DNA of 64,000 nt from Chalara sp. BL73 (lineage: Eukaryota; Ascomycota; Leotiomycetes; Helotiales): the NCBI GenBank assembly GCA_918026815.1, contig CAKJVC010000207.1:62001-126000 (forward strand), written 5' to 3'. The notes below the pieces were generated by a model. The model was not told the DNA's origin, made no database searches, and was given only the letters and a program-made list of their open reading frames with translations. Positions within the stretch are counted from its first letter, which is position 1. Each line of letters opens with the position of its first letter. Of the stretch, positions 12,901 through 25,348 are shown piece by piece. The translations under genes were made by a program, and so were the position numbers.

Positions 12901-14598
12901 GTGAGTGGAAAGTAAAGGTGAGGAGGGGAACAAGGGTGGCGTCAACTGTCAAACCGCCACTCTGGTGCAGCTAGCAAAAAGTTAATCTGGGGAAAAAGTT
13001 GGGAACGTTTCTTTCTGCTTATCAGAGACATGCCACTTCTGAAGCTGTCTCTCTGATATGAATAGACGAAATATCAGCTGAAATGCATCTCGAAGCAGGC
13101 TCATTCGATGGTTGTTTCTCTCATATATGTTTCTATCCGATCTATCCTTGGGAACAGGTTAAAATGGGGCCGTCGGCTGTATTGTATGTATGTCGCTGTA
13201 TTAACACGACTTATTTTGGTTTTTCGGTGCAACTGTGCATCTAACCATGTATGTATGTATCCATCCATCAAACTATGATGGGTATGTATTATTGCAGCGG
13301 GGTTCGATATCCTGGGGGGGAGAGCCATGGCCTCTCACCTCCTCTCCTCTCCTTGGCCAACACAACGTGGCGATGGATGAACAATGGAATCGCGTTTTTC
13401 CCCATCCAAGCGCGAGCCGTGTCTTGTGGTTGGGGCTGATTGATTGGGTCCGTGATTCTTTCATTTGACAAACCATTGTAATCAGCTGCTCATCGAAGTA
13501 AACGAACGGCGGGTTTTTGCTCAGTAACGAATCCTCAATAGGTCAATGGGGGTAGGATGGGGGATTACGGGAGCCAGGAATCCAATGGATGGCCAGATGC
13601 ATTCGGTCCGTTTGTACAGGGGAGGGGTGGAAAACCGGGGTAGCCAAGGAAAGAGGCACGGGTTCGGTAAAGAAAGTTACAGTAGCAGTTGATTTGAGTA
13701 GTACGTAGCAACAGCACAGTAGAGTAGAGTAGAGCAGAGTACCAGGGGGGGAGGGGAGAAGGAGCGTGGCATGGAGAAAAAAAAGGCAAGGACATGGATC
13801 AGGGATCAGGGATCCAGTCTGGGTAGCCAAAAGAGACACAGAAAAGAACGGGTGACCAGGGTGGCACGGTCACACTTAAACCACACCAAAAAGGCTCCAC
13901 ACAAGCTCCGACCAAAAAAAAAAAAAAAGAACCAGCAGCTGCTTGCAAAAACTGGGGACTACTACAAAAAATACGGTACAACAAATATGGTACAACAAAA
14001 GCTGCGTCCAGTTACTGTACGTGCCCCTTCCCCACAATCCGGTTGGATCTATTTTGCCCTCGAGATTGCTTGCAGCCATCCAATCAAATCTGGGTTTGCA
14101 CATTTAACTACCTCCCCCTCCCCCCCCGAATCAAGCTTAGCGTAACATGGAATAAATCACACGATGCAGTGGTAATCAACCTCTTCCAGGGACCGGCCAC
14201 TTCCCATGCGTGGTCAATCTGAAATGGGGGAAGTTCATTCAGTAAGTATAAGTATATAACCACCTCCCTGTCGCACTCCCTCTGTTGCTTGTCTCTACCG
14301 CATCTCAACCTCATTCCCATTCCCATTCCAATCCCAATTCCAAACATCCCAATTCCTCTCTATCGCTCTCCGGTTCTCTCTCACGCACCTTGACCTCCCC
14401 GACAAGCTTCCCACCATAATCTGCTTACCCACGTTTTTGCCTCGTCGGCCACGTTGTTCATTCTCCGACGCAAGGTCAGCAGCAACAGCAACAACTGTAG
14501 ATCTATCATTGATCGCGGTTGTTAATCCAATCCACCAAACACAATTTAATCACCCCCGCTGAAAGAGCTGACCTGCCCCCATACGACATCAGCACATC
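9933..14598. other. Long intergenic region with simple repeats and promoter of the hexose transporter
   Basis: No convincing gene in 4.7 kb. The frame 10772-11170 (132 codons) has hydrophobic stretches but no family resemblance. Simple repeats include ATGT/ATCC tetramers at 13246-13268, AGAGT repeats at 13717-13740, a run of about 15 A at 13914-13928 and ATTCCC/ATTCCA repeats at 14306-14340. The last 300 bases are pyrimidine-rich, as expected of a strongly transcribed leader. Confidence 0.45.
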
Positions 14599-16332
14599 AT
14601 GGCGGGCGGACTTCATGCCACCACCGATGTGGCTCGCATCGAGGCCCCGGTGACCCTCAAGGCATACCTCATGTGTGCTTTCGCGTCATTCGGCGGCATC
14701 TTCTTCGGTTTCGACTCAGGCTATATCTCGGGAGTCATGGGCATGCCCTATTTCATCCGCCTCTTCACTGGTATCCCAATCCCTGCCTCTGATGCCAGCG
14801 AGGCCGTCAAGAAGGCATTCACCCTCCCCGCGTGGAAGAAGTCCCTGATCACTTCCATCCTCTCTGCCGGTACATTCTTTGGAGCCTTAATCGCCGGTGA
14901 TTTGGCGGATTGGTTTGGTCGCCGCACCACCATCATCATTGGCTGCGGAGTCTTCATCGTTGGTGTCATTCTACAAACCGCCTCTACCGCATTGGGTCTC
15001 CTCGTGGCCGGCCGTCTCATTGCTGGGTTTGGTGTCGGATTCGTTTCGGCCATCATCATCCTGTACATGTCCGAAATCTGCCCCAAGAAGGTCCGCGGTG
15101 CCCTCGTTTCTGGCTACCAATTCTGTATCACTATTGGCATCTTGCTTGCTTCATGCGTCAACTATGGCACTCAAAACCGACTGGACACGGGCTCCTACCG
15201 CATCCCAATTGCGCTGCAGATGCTCTGGGCATTGATCCTCGCTATCGGCTTGTTTCTCCTCCCCGAATCCCCTAGATACTATGTCAAGAAGGGCCAGTTA
15301 GACAGGGCTACCCACGCTTTGACTCGTCTTCGTGGTGAGCCAGAGGGTTCCGAATTCATTCAACAGGAGCTTGCCGAGATCGTCGCCAACCACGAATATG
15401 AACTTTCCGTAATCCCAGCTTCGGGTTATCTTGGCTCATGGTTCAATTGCTTCAAAGGTGGACTACGTAACCCATCCTCCAACCTTCGTCGCACCATCCT
15501 CGGCACCTCCCTACAAATGATGCAACAATGGACCGGTATCAACTTCATCTTCTACTTCGGAACCACTTTCTTCCAGACCTTGGGCACGATCAGCAATCCT
15601 TTCCTCATCAATTTGGTCACCACCTTGGTCAATGTTTGCTCTACTCCTCTGTCCTTCTGGATCATCGAACGTTTTGGACGCAGAACTATTCTGATTTGGG
15701 GCGCGCTTGGTATGCTGATCTGCGAGTTCATTGTGGCTATCGTCGGTGTTACGGCTGGTCGTGAGTCCGAGAACAACAATTCTGCCGTATCCTCACAGAT
15801 CGCATTCATTTGCATCTACATCTTCTTCTTTGCCACCACATGGGGTCCCGGTAAGTCCTTTTTCTATTCCAAACGCACCAGAATGCTAACCATGACAGGC
15901 GCATGGGTCCTGATCGGTGAAATCTTTCCTCTTCCCATTCGAGCTCGCGGTGTTGGCTTGTCAACCGCCTCCAACTGGCTCTGGAACTGTATCATTGCTG
16001 TCATCACCCCATACATGGTTGGATCAAACCCTGGTGAAGCCAATCTCGGCTCCCGGGTCTTCTTTGTTTGGGGCTCTCTCTGCACTGCATGCTTTATCTA
16101 TGCATACCTTCTTATTCCAGAAACAAAGGGTTTGTCTCTCGAGCAGGTCGACCGCATGTTGGAGGAGACCACGCCACGAACCAGCGCCAAGTGGGTCCCA
16201 CACGAGACTTTTGCGGCTGCGATGGGTGTCACCGCCGATGGTACATTGAAGGAGGAGATTATCGACCGCGTTGTGCACTCAGAGAAGCATGGAAGTGTTT
16301 CGCAAGCAGCACCTGCGGACTCTGTAGTCTAA
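14599..16332 (+). CDS. MFS sugar transporter, probable high-affinity glucose/hexose permease
   Basis: There are two exons, 14599-15850 and 15899-16332, giving 561 residues. The 48-nt intron (GTAAGT, GCTAAC branch, GACAG) is a multiple of three without a stop, so retention would insert 16 residues. This is a plasma-membrane hexose:H+ symporter of the MFS sugar porter family. Visible hallmarks are GGIFFGFDSGYISGVMG in helix 1, the DWFGRR loop, GRLIAGFGVGFVS, the PESPRYY motif after helix 6, QQWTGINFIFYFG in helix 7 and PETKGLSLEQ near the end. The wording is close to the Neurospora hgt-1 type rather than to the long-tailed Rgt2/Snf3/Rco-3 sensors, whose large cytosolic tail is absent. The ATG at 14599 follows a long pyrimidine-rich leader. 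Confidence 0.92.
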   Translation: MAGGLHATTDVARIEAPVTLKAYLMCAFASFGGIFFGFDSGYISGVMGMPYFIRLFTGIPIPASDASEAVKKAFTLPAWKKSLITSILSAGTFFGALIAGDLADWFGRRTTIIIGCGVFIVGVILQTASTALGLLVAGRLIAGFGVGFVSAIIILYMSEICPKKVRGALVSGYQFCITIGILLASCVNYGTQNRLDTGSYRIPIALQMLWALILAIGLFLLPESPRYYVKKGQLDRATHALTRLRGEPEGSEFIQQELAEIVANHEYELSVIPASGYLGSWFNCFKGGLRNPSSNLRRTILGTSLQMMQQWTGINFIFYFGTTFFQTLGTISNPFLINLVTTLVNVCSTPLSFWIIERFGRRTILIWGALGMLICEFIVAIVGVTAGRESENNNSAVSSQIAFICIYIFFFATTWGPGKSFFYSKRTRMLTMTGAWVLIGEIFPLPIRARGVGLSTASNWLWNCIIAVITPYMVGSNPGEANLGSRVFFVWGSLCTACFIYAYLLIPETKGLSLEQVDRMLEETTPRTSAKWVPHETFAAAMGVTADGTLKEEIIDRVVHSEKHGSVSQAAPADSVV

Positions 16333-19145
16333 GATTCTGAATTAATAGGCGCTCTGATGCGCATGAACTTGGTTTTGTTTTAGCTTTTGGCGGCACGAGC
16401 CGCTGCGGCATTGCTGTTGCTTTCGTAATTAGTGGGGGAGATATCGCGGGACGACGAATACGGTATTGTATCACGGGCTAATTGGGTGAATATGACTAGG
16501 GATTATGACACCTTGAATCGTGGATTGGATGTGATCATAGACCACCAACAATTAAATTGTGTATACAATGTCTCATCGGTTTTTATTTCCACAATGTGTT
16601 TACATGTTTCCCGACTAGGGTCCAAATCCAGTGGTTATTAGGCATTTCAAAGGATCTCTTCTGATGTGATCTCAATAATGTTATTCAGACTAAATTGACC
16701 TGCCGTGGAATGAGAAGAGCACCTACACTAATAAGCTATAGTACCGCTTTTGTCAGCCATAATCTTCACAGGCTGTCTGTCCTGCCACTCAAAAGGGATC
16801 TCCAGGCGAAAGAACCTCTGCTCTTTCACATGCTGGAATTCCTATCTTCGGGTGATGTTTAATCTCGAAAAGCGGTAATCAGGATGCAAGGAGTCCTATA
16901 TCGGAGCAACTATCCCTCTCACGCATCTTGCTCTCGTATCCGCAGCTTCGCGTGTCACGCCCTGATTCACAAAGTTCAAGCATAAATGATGGCGGAAACG
17001 TACATAGATGGTATCTTCAGCTCATAGCCCGTATTTCGTATCGCTCTGAGGGGAGAGCGCCGGCATGTGTAAGCTACCCGACCTCGAGTCTGGTTTGTAC
17101 CGGTGCATGGCGAGGAACAGCAGGCTATCCCTGTATTCTCTTGGTGGTGTTATATGTTCGAGTGACTAAACGGGTCGGGGTTTGATTTCGTGTAGAAGCA
17201 TTTGATTGGCGGTGCCGTGTTGGGCGTGTGCTGGAGATAAGGAACTTGGCGGCAGTTCTTGGGCGGAAGCAACATAAGTAAGGACATGTATATCTTATTC
17301 CGGTTACTCATTCTTTGGGCCGCCATGTGCGAGCGTAGGTTAAGAGCAAGCTTTATCTTGTGGCGAGCCTTGAATCAAGAACAAAGAGCGAATTAGCTTC
17401 GTAATTCATGCTATGAAAGGAGCCCTGATAATTGTTTGTTTGGGAATTGTTTCTTGAACCGGCGTGTTGAATGTAAAAGTGTCTTATGTATGGCCGTTCT
17501 GCCTTTCGTTACTATTCCTTACATTGGAGCCTTTAGTACAGGCTGTTCATACCAGCTTGGCAAAAAGGGTCCAAGGAGAAATTATAAATATGCATATTTT
17601 CCCTTTCTTTTTCGCCTCAAATACAAAAAAAGACTCAAAGTACTACCCAAGGGGGTTGAGAAGTGCGGATTGGAAGTTGTAATGAATTGGGTCCTTGGAT
17701 GCGAACTATGGAGGGAGTCTTACTACCAAACTATGTTGTCTCTCCTTTTGTTCAAGTATATGGATGATAGGTCAAATGGTAGGTAATTAACACAGGGAGG
17801 GGCAGCAATTTTAGGTATGGCGACAGCAGAGCGAAGCAGTAGGCAAACCAAAACCTGAACTCATCACTTGTAAGCCAATACCTTGCTAATTTGCTTAAAC
17901 TTCTATAAAACATGCTATCCTTACATCTAGGCAAATGGGCAAGTGCAGCAGTATGAACTTCTTGGACTTCCTGCCCTCCCAGATCGTGACCATCTCATTT
18001 TTATCTGCAGAAGGATATGTTGAAAGACAGGGAGTGCTCTTTTATAGTTACTCATAACCAAATTCACGAGCCAGGATGGATAGATTACATTTTTGCTTTT
18101 TCTAAAGTAATCAGAATTCAGAGAAATCACCCGCGCATATGCTTGCTGTGTTCTATATAAGCACGGAATTCTTTCGAGGATGTGTTCCCCAGGACATACA
18201 CCTGCGCAAAGGACAGTCGCGAGGTTAAGACATGTCAAATCTTCGTTCTACGTAACAAATTTGCTTTGCAATCTCCTTGGCCAAGGTCCGAAAGTGTGAA
18301 TAGGTTGAAGGTTTGCATCTACAGAGATTAATACGTGGCTTCTGGTAATGAATGGTACTTCCAAGATAACAACAACACGTCATGCAACAGCAAGATGCAT
18401 ATTATTGGTTGATTAATGTTGTATTGCTACACTATGATTTACAGTTACGCACATCATCTATTAATATAGTGGAATAAGTGAAGTCAACAAACCATGCTTC
18501 TAGCGCTATCTTTACGCATCCACTGAATTCATCAGGACGCGAGTATGTGACTTCCAGGTGCACAAGGCTAGGAATTGAAGAGCTAGTCTCTTATATCCAA
18601 AAGACAATTGAGCAATAAATTAAGCATATGCTTTCAGAGCTCCCGCAAAGAGTGAATTGCAAATGTCGTGCAAGCCAAAAATTCACTCCATGAAATATCA
18701 CTTGTAGGCAAACTCATCAACCCTGAACAAGTATATAATATCTCAGCGCTCCTTCCGTTTGCTTTCCCATGAAATAAATATAAGCCATGCGGTAAAAATG
18801 AGGCTTCATGTTGTGAATTATGCATATCCTTTATTTATTTTTTAAGTTTTATAGCGTATGTAGTATCCGACTAGTGCTTGTCGTTTTCAAGCGTACAACT
18901 TGATTTGTATTGTGTTGTGGTGTGTTCTGGAAGGTTTGTTGACAACGGAGCATTCAAAGCCAACAACACTATACGCAACAAACATGTCTTATATTACTTA
19001 TTCTTAGCAAGATAGATATGAAAATAAAAAGCATTGTTTGTTCAAGGCTAATGGTTCTTAGCAAGAAAGTGTAATGTTCTACAAAAATAGGCTACATCTA
19101 ATAATACATTTTCTATTTATGTTCCTCGAAAGATAGAATCTATGG
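16333..19145. other. Intergenic, gene-poor
   Basis: 2.8 kb, AT-rich towards 18-19 kb. Scattered short frames lack coding features. No mobile element ends or RNA genes were recognised. Confidence 0.45.
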
Positions 19146-20465
19146 CTACCTCCCGCTGTCGCTAATACTTTGCCGCAAGGAAGTTTTCCAGACTTTCCAG
19201 GTACTCTCCTGGACGCCTTAGGGATGATTGTTAGCTGAAAAAAAAACCAATTCAATCAGAGAGACTCACCGTATATGATGGCATCAGCAAAACCCTGAAT
19301 GACAATACATGCCTGCGATATATCTGATTAGCCAAAAGCACTCGATCATGGAAGGTCGCTGCACCTTGTCGATAGTACCAACGGCAAAGGGAGCGCTTTT
19401 CCCAGTGGAAAACTGATATATGCGCATGCTGGTAGGAATGATGAATATAAGCATATAGACGAGTGGGTACGTCATCATCTGAAAGGAAGTCTGTTTCTAT
19501 CAGCCCTCTATATCTTGCGCTAGAGGTGGAAACAGAGTACCCGTTTTAAGCCCGGAGAAGAGCGACTCTCGATCCCCGGTGTCGGCCTTGTCTGCACCGT
19601 ATTATCAACGGCAAGAGAAACCTCCATTGGCGGCTTTGATACCTGACTGCTCTCTGCAGAGTACACTGGCAGACCAGAGTCCGATCCAAAAGAGCTAGCT
19701 TCCTTGTGCACGTCGCGGATCAAAAAGTAAAGACGTAGATATAGACACAAGACCGTGAGAATAATCACCCAACGTGGGACATAGTTGATGAAAAGCCGCA
19801 TCTTGTCGCTGGTGAAAAGACAAAAGGCACCATTGTACCCGTATCCGACAAGTACCAATCCGAGAGTCCCGCAAAGAAGGGAAAAGAACCACGGTAGAAC
19901 CCAAAGGATTATCCTGTGATCTTGGATCCAGCTTGAAGGTGTCTTGTTGTTTGTAAGCAAAAGGTAAGTTGAGGCGGCAATGATTAGGATCCAATAATCG
20001 GCTGCAGGAATTTCAACGATGATTCTATGCAATTGGAAGGGGCCGTACTCTGGTTAACAAAAGCCTCAACCATGAAGCCATTGAAGCTACAGAATGTCCT
20101 TGCGGACGGGCTTCCAATATTCTGAGTACCGCTCAGGTTGTAGGCAGTAGCGGCCAGGTAGTTCACGGCCATTATGAAGTCGCTGATAGCAAGGCCGCTT
20201 TGCATTATCAGCTATAAAAATAATACATATTGCGAACATGGCTTACAGGATGAGTTGGTGTCTAAAAGTTCTCAAAGATTTGAAAACCTATGGCTGTTAG
20301 CATTGTTGAAGGCTCGTGGTGGGTGGTGGGAGTTACTGCAAAGCTAAGTATTATCCATCCCGCGCCAAAACTGGATATAACAGCCACAAATAAAATGACG
20401 ATATTGAGAGTATAAAGCTCTTGATGGCTCAAGGAAATCACGCGCTTCTCGAGCGCCTCCAACAT
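19146..20465 (-). CDS. Seven-helix G-protein-coupled receptor, cAMP-receptor-like (Git3/GprH class)
   Basis: I could assemble seven exons on the minus strand: 20465-20337, 20287-20247, 20197-20049, 20001-19541, 19478-19365, 19312-19270 and 19216-19146. The protein is 335 residues. The joins restore family text at each border: SLRTFRHQLIL then GLAISDFIMAVNYL, GFMVEAFVNQ then TDYWILIIAASTYL, then DHRIILWVLPWFFS, VPRWVIILTVLCLYLRLYF and MMTYPLVYMLIF, ending GFADAIIYGVQESTWKVW. This matches fungal cAMP-receptor-like GPCRs (Neurospora gpr-1/2/3, Aspergillus GprH). These act at the plasma membrane upstream of heterotrimeric G proteins in nutrient signalling. Two acceptors (before 20197 and 19216) end in AAG rather than YAG, but both have good branch sites. 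The third loop after helix 5 is Ser/Pro-rich and short. Confidence 0.82.
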
Positions 20466-22484
20466 GTCAAATATTTAGCAACGTAAAGTGCGTAGACATT
20501 TCAAAGCCGGGCGCTGTTGGCACAAAATTCCCTCAGGACATATGGCTATGTAAATATACCTTGTACCCCCCAAAAAAGCAAAGCCCCTGAGACTCAGAAA
20601 CCTCCACATCATGTTTCTCTAGACCTGAGTGGGCGGTCCCGATGCAAAAAGCAAGTCTTAGAAGCGCAATGCCGAGGATTCGGCTAACACTTGGCTTGCC
20701 AAAGGCCTGGCTGGAGCAGCCTCCGCTGATCTCAAGAGACCAATTGGGTGGTCTTGAGTTCCAAGAGCTGTTCCCACTAAAATGACGAAAGATATGGCTT
20801 GAAATGATCTATGTAAACGACCCCGCGCGGCCCGGGATATATATTAAGCCCGCTGCTCTTTGATGATCAAGAGAGAACGCATTCCAAAACCACATTTTGT
20901 CACGCGCCATCGCGAAAGCGGAGTCTTGTGGGATGAGTTAAGGGCCATGTGGTTACGGCAAGGCCGTAACAAGTTTGTTGTTCCTCTCTGACAGAGATAC
21001 GACATACTTCTTAAGAAAATAGCCGGGCGTGCAGCAGCCGCTCCGAGATCATTCGCCAAGCCTCGACCGAAGCGACGTGCGGTTGAAAACAGCTATCCAG
21101 GCGGCCGAAATCTACCACTGAGCAAGCCAGAAACCACCTCACTCTTCAGTGCATATTACGGACCAGTATTGGGCTATTCAGTTAAGTTTCAACGCTCAAA
21201 GTGAATCTGACACTTGCTAGGGGTGTCTTATTTCTAGATGTGGCTCTGCGTAGCCTTCACCTTCACATGTGGCTACACTACCCCAATCAATCAGCCGCCA
21301 TGCCATTCTCAATAGCAGGATTATCTGGTGGACCGCAAACAATGGCTAGCTCTCCACAACATTTTCTGGCTCTGGATAGGGAATGGGATTGCCTCGGTGG
21401 CGAAAACTGCACGGCTGTGTCGGCGAATAAAGTGGAGGTATGATTATGAGTGGTGTGTATGGCATATGGTTTGAGCGTGAAGCCATCCGAAAGACCGATA
21501 AAGCTACACCTGGTTATCCTGAGTCCATCTTCTGAAGGTGTCCCGATTGGAAATATTTCTGTGCGCCCCGATGCACCTGGTGGGACGAAGTTATTAGCGT
21601 TGTAAATAGCTTGGAGCTATCGATGGGGCCGAGTCTTGGACGGCTTTACATTGCCCCACGGCCTGGAGCAGGCGAACCAGTTTATCTCTTTCATCTTGCC
21701 TAAAAGGATTAATCTCTGTGACAGGTGCAAGATTCGTGGCTACCTTCAGCCTCAGCCATCGTATTCCCATCTATTGAATGTTATGGCACAGAAGTGGCGG
21801 GCGAGTGCTTCTCAGAGTTGATAATCGTTTTGAGGTATTTGGAGAACTGCCAGTTTGAGGATATAAGGTACTGCTGTATATTTATCTTAGAAACGATGGC
21901 GGCGGCATGTTAATGTTGCAGTCTTCAATGTATATTCTTAGAAGACCATTTCATCTAAGACTCCTTTGCTTTGGGCGACAATATCCAAACGAACTGAACA
22001 CTTCTGCTTCCCCCACTACTTAGAATTTCTTATGAAGGAGCTTAATAAAGCCCTCAGTTTCGTTCAAACCAGCCATTGGACTACCATAATCATAATGTTG
22101 GATGCCGAGGGAGATTGATGCAGCCCTCTGCGCAGAACAACATAACCCTAACCGTATCCTCTCACCAGTACAATGAACTTTGATAAATACATAGAACAAA
22201 GAAGATCAGAGGAAAATACCTTTTTGTGGAATTTGAGAATAGGGCCAAATTGTCACCTTCTTTCCTCTTTTGTGGAACCTTCACCTCCTGCCAAGGCTCG
22301 CGAAATATCGCCTATACTCGCTAACTCCGACTGAGCCCTTCCAAATGCATGCCCCATCAACTCTCGCCTTCTCCTAGAGTAGGTGAGGCTCACCAGGCTA
22401 GACCTATCTCGATCGAACCCGCTTCACCAGTACAACGCAAATACCATTGCTGATACACTACTCGAGACAGCTACACAGTGCATC
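20466..22484. other. Intergenic between divergent genes
   Basis: 2 kb between the GPCR and the next plus-strand gene. Some GC-rich stretches near 20820-21120 contain short frames with no coding character. Nothing else was recognised. Confidence 0.45.
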
Positions 22485-23696
22485 ATGGCGACGATGGGAG
22501 ACACTTCAGTCGTCAATAAACACTTTTTCTTCGAGCTTCCTGAGCACGATCTTCAGTGCCTACAAGGATTCACCGACTTCGAGAAGAAACTGCTATCCTG
22601 TCTCGCAGCTGCATTTCAGACCGGGGTCAAATACCACAACTCTCTGAATGACTTTCCTTCCACCGATTTCAACACCGATACGAGATCTCCAGAACTAGAG
22701 AAGGATTGTGAGGCCTACATCAAGAACGCGAAGTTATACTATCAGCGCGGCGATAAGTTTGTTTCCCTCCGTTTAGCAGCGCCTTCCCTCTCCTATATGA
22801 AGAAGACAGTCGGCTCAATTGGGGTCTCAGCTCAGACGTTCCAACAGATCTTTCTCTGGCGCGTTTTTGCGTTTGGGCACCGAGATCACCTCGAGGAATT
22901 GAAGTTTGCAAATGGCCTTGCTATTGATGGCTCAGCCTTGACCGCATTGATTGAGTCCTGGGTACACAATGAAAAGCTTGGAAATCCTACCTACGGCAAC
23001 CTCATGATCCCAAAAGCTTCTATTGCTGAGATCGTAACTAAGCTTTTGAGCCTGGGCGATGAAATCTCACACACTTATAGGACTTGCGGCGAACAAACCT
23101 TTAGGTTCGTTCTTGACCTCATCATCGAACGCAAGATTCCAATTATCCCAAAGGGTGGCTTGATGGCCTGGCTGCTAGCTTGCGATATCTTCGAATTTGG
23201 AGCGTGCCATGCGCCAACAGTCAAGGATCTTGACGACCATCTCTACTCTTCCAAGGCTGCTGGACCAAAAGCTGCAATACAATATATCAGGGAGTGGGTT
23301 GGGCTCGGTAATAAGAAGACTGTTTCATACACAACTTCATTCACGAATGTTCTCCAAATGCTGCAAAATCCTCTTCCTGGCATGGTGACTTTGAACAAGC
23401 TGGTTTACGACTGCGAGAGAATCCAAGGTCGGAAGCTGAACGTTGTGGACTTGGAACATGCTTTATGCAAGATCTCGCGAATGTGGGATGTTACAAGACG
23501 CCGACTTGCAAGAGAGACCAGAACATCGGAGAGAGGGGTGGAGAGGAAGCGCGAGCGTGAGGAAGGTGATTTAATGAGCGATGCGAAACGTGCAAAGGGA
23601 AATGCTAGATTTGCGAAGGCTTCTACAAATGGAGACGAGATAAATGATGGCGCTGCAGAGCATGACTTTGGAGGTCATCCTTTTAGCGGCATTTGA
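22485..23696 (+). CDS. Conserved hypothetical protein with basic nuclear-targeting tail
   Basis: This single exon gives 403 residues from the ATG at 22485; the frame extends further upstream but without an earlier ATG. The protein starts MATMGDTSVVNK and is mixed alpha-helical, with no transmembrane segment or signal peptide. Near the C-terminus lies a Lys/Arg cluster (ERKREREEGDLMSDAKRAKG) typical of a bipartite nuclear localisation signal, followed by an acidic/Gly tail. I do not recognise a domain. Coding potential is clear from the long intronless frame and balanced codon use. Function is unknown. Confidence 0.7.
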   Translation: MATMGDTSVVNKHFFFELPEHDLQCLQGFTDFEKKLLSCLAAAFQTGVKYHNSLNDFPSTDFNTDTRSPELEKDCEAYIKNAKLYYQRGDKFVSLRLAAPSLSYMKKTVGSIGVSAQTFQQIFLWRVFAFGHRDHLEELKFANGLAIDGSALTALIESWVHNEKLGNPTYGNLMIPKASIAEIVTKLLSLGDEISHTYRTCGEQTFRFVLDLIIERKIPIIPKGGLMAWLLACDIFEFGACHAPTVKDLDDHLYSSKAAGPKAAIQYIREWVGLGNKKTVSYTTSFTNVLQMLQNPLPGMVTLNKLVYDCERIQGRKLNVVDLEHALCKISRMWDVTRRRLARETRTSERGVERKREREEGDLMSDAKRAKGNARFAKASTNGDEINDGAAEHDFGGHPFSGI

Positions 23697-24505
23697 GGAT
23701 AAATTGTGGTGGTCGTACACTGGTAGTTTTCTGACAGGATTTTCCTTTCGAGAAAGCAGCTCAGTATAGCAAAAGCAGTGCTTACTGTTCGGAGTTCCAT
23801 TGCCATCATGTACAATATAAATTAGAGCCTCCTAAGAAGCTAGGCACGCCGGAGAATAAAATAAGTGTATCAAAGGCTTCAGAAGACAAGTTTGCGCGCA
23901 GTGTGGCAAAAAGTGTTCACCTGAACTATCGCTCGAACTAAGAGTCGGCCCTTCTCGCGACTTTCTCTTAGGTCGGGATGGTGCAAGTCTGGAATTGAAG
24001 CATTATCGTTTGGGATCGTATGCCAGCACATGGCATGTAGAGCCTCAGGCACCCACGCTAATACAGGTTCCCATACATAGCTTGCTGCTCCTCCTGCCAT
24101 TCAAAGACCAGACGTTATATAAATGCTTTTCCTACCTACCGCTTTCCATATCTATGGTATTGCGTGTCATTACTGGTCTAAGGACGCCCCATATTATTCC
24201 CAGCACTTACCTGAGCCGTTACACGGCCTGAGCATATATCTGAGTGACGAGGAATGAGAAGTGAAACAATTGCCAGTAATATAAGAGATGTTCACAGCTT
24301 GATCTTAGTTCAGCTGCTAGCCCTTACAGCCTACAAGATCTTTAAGACTTCACGCCAGTAAGTTACAAAGCAAACTCGGAAGATGTAATTTCATAGGCGA
24401 GATATTTCTGTGTTCAGCTACCCAACGTTTGCAGAATTGAACACTACAAGCCCTCGGTCAGAGTCCTTATTTTTCGCGATTCAGAATCAAATTTTATACA
24501 GAGTC
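23697..24505. other. Convergent intergenic region
   Basis: This holds the 3' ends of two convergent genes. No gene or RNA was recognised. Confidence 0.45.
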
Positions 24506-25348
24506 TCAAAAGGTGAACTGCGGAATATTGATCGTGCTAACAATCCACGTTTTGCCGCCATCGCTGGTTGACATATCGCCAGTGACGCCCGGGCTCTTCC
24601 AATTGGTATTACGATAGTTGGGATCCGCAACATCCATGATTATCTTAGTGTTGATCCACGCTAGAAAAGTTAGAGGGACAGTTTGGCAACGGTGGTTATG
24701 ATGCTGGACTTACAGTGAGCAGGAACAGTGCCACAGTTTGTCGCGGCGCACTCTACCGCGCTTCCCCAGCCTAAGGCGTGTCCATCCTTAGTTGATAAAG
24801 TGCCGACGGTGTTGCCGTTGACTTTAACTGTCTGCGTGTAATTCTGGGTCGCGTCATCGAATTTGTCTGCATTTAAGATATATTAGCTCAACGTGGCCGA
24901 GAGTTAAGCATTTATTAGGTATTGTTACTCACAGTGCATCGTCACCTGTGCGCCAATTGCAGCTCTGACGGGAGGTCCTTGTACCGGCATCTGAGAGTTA
25001 GCTACAGAACTTATGTTAGCGCCACGGCTACTAAATTATCGATAGTGGGACTCAAGTAGACGTACGGCCAGTTGACAGGAGTGTATAAGGATAAACCTCC
25101 CAGCCGCCGGAGGCCCTATCGGCGATAGATTGTATTAGGTCGCCATTTGAGGTGCCCATACCAACCCAGAGGGAGAGGATCCCTTGGGGATTGCTGGGAG
25201 AAGTGGGCAGTATGAGGGTGGAAGTTGCCTCGCGGATGAAAGAGTTAGCCGCAACAGCACCAGTACTGAAAGCGGGCCCCATAGCAGCGTCGACAGAGGC
25301 GGTGGCCAATGCAGCTAGAACGGATAATATCTGGCTTGAGGAAGGCAT
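24506..25348 (-). CDS. Secreted concanavalin-A-like protein related to eqolisin (G1) peptidases
   Basis: There are four exons, 25348-25066, 25001-24933, 24866-24714 and 24660-24506, giving 219 residues; all three introns have good branch and acceptor sites. The N-terminus MPSSSQILSVLAALATASVDA is a signal peptide. The first exon carries STLILPTSPSNPQGILSLWV followed by GMGTSNGDLIQSI, which recalls the W-V-G...Q strand of G1 acid proteases. Later text includes GHALGWGSAVEC and a Cys pair (ECAATNC). The G1 fold needs a Gln/Glu catalytic pair: a Gln is present in the expected place, but the typical Glu motif is not clear. It may be an inactive or divergent member, or a general lectin/glucanase-fold secreted protein. 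Extracellular location is likely. Confidence 0.68.
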
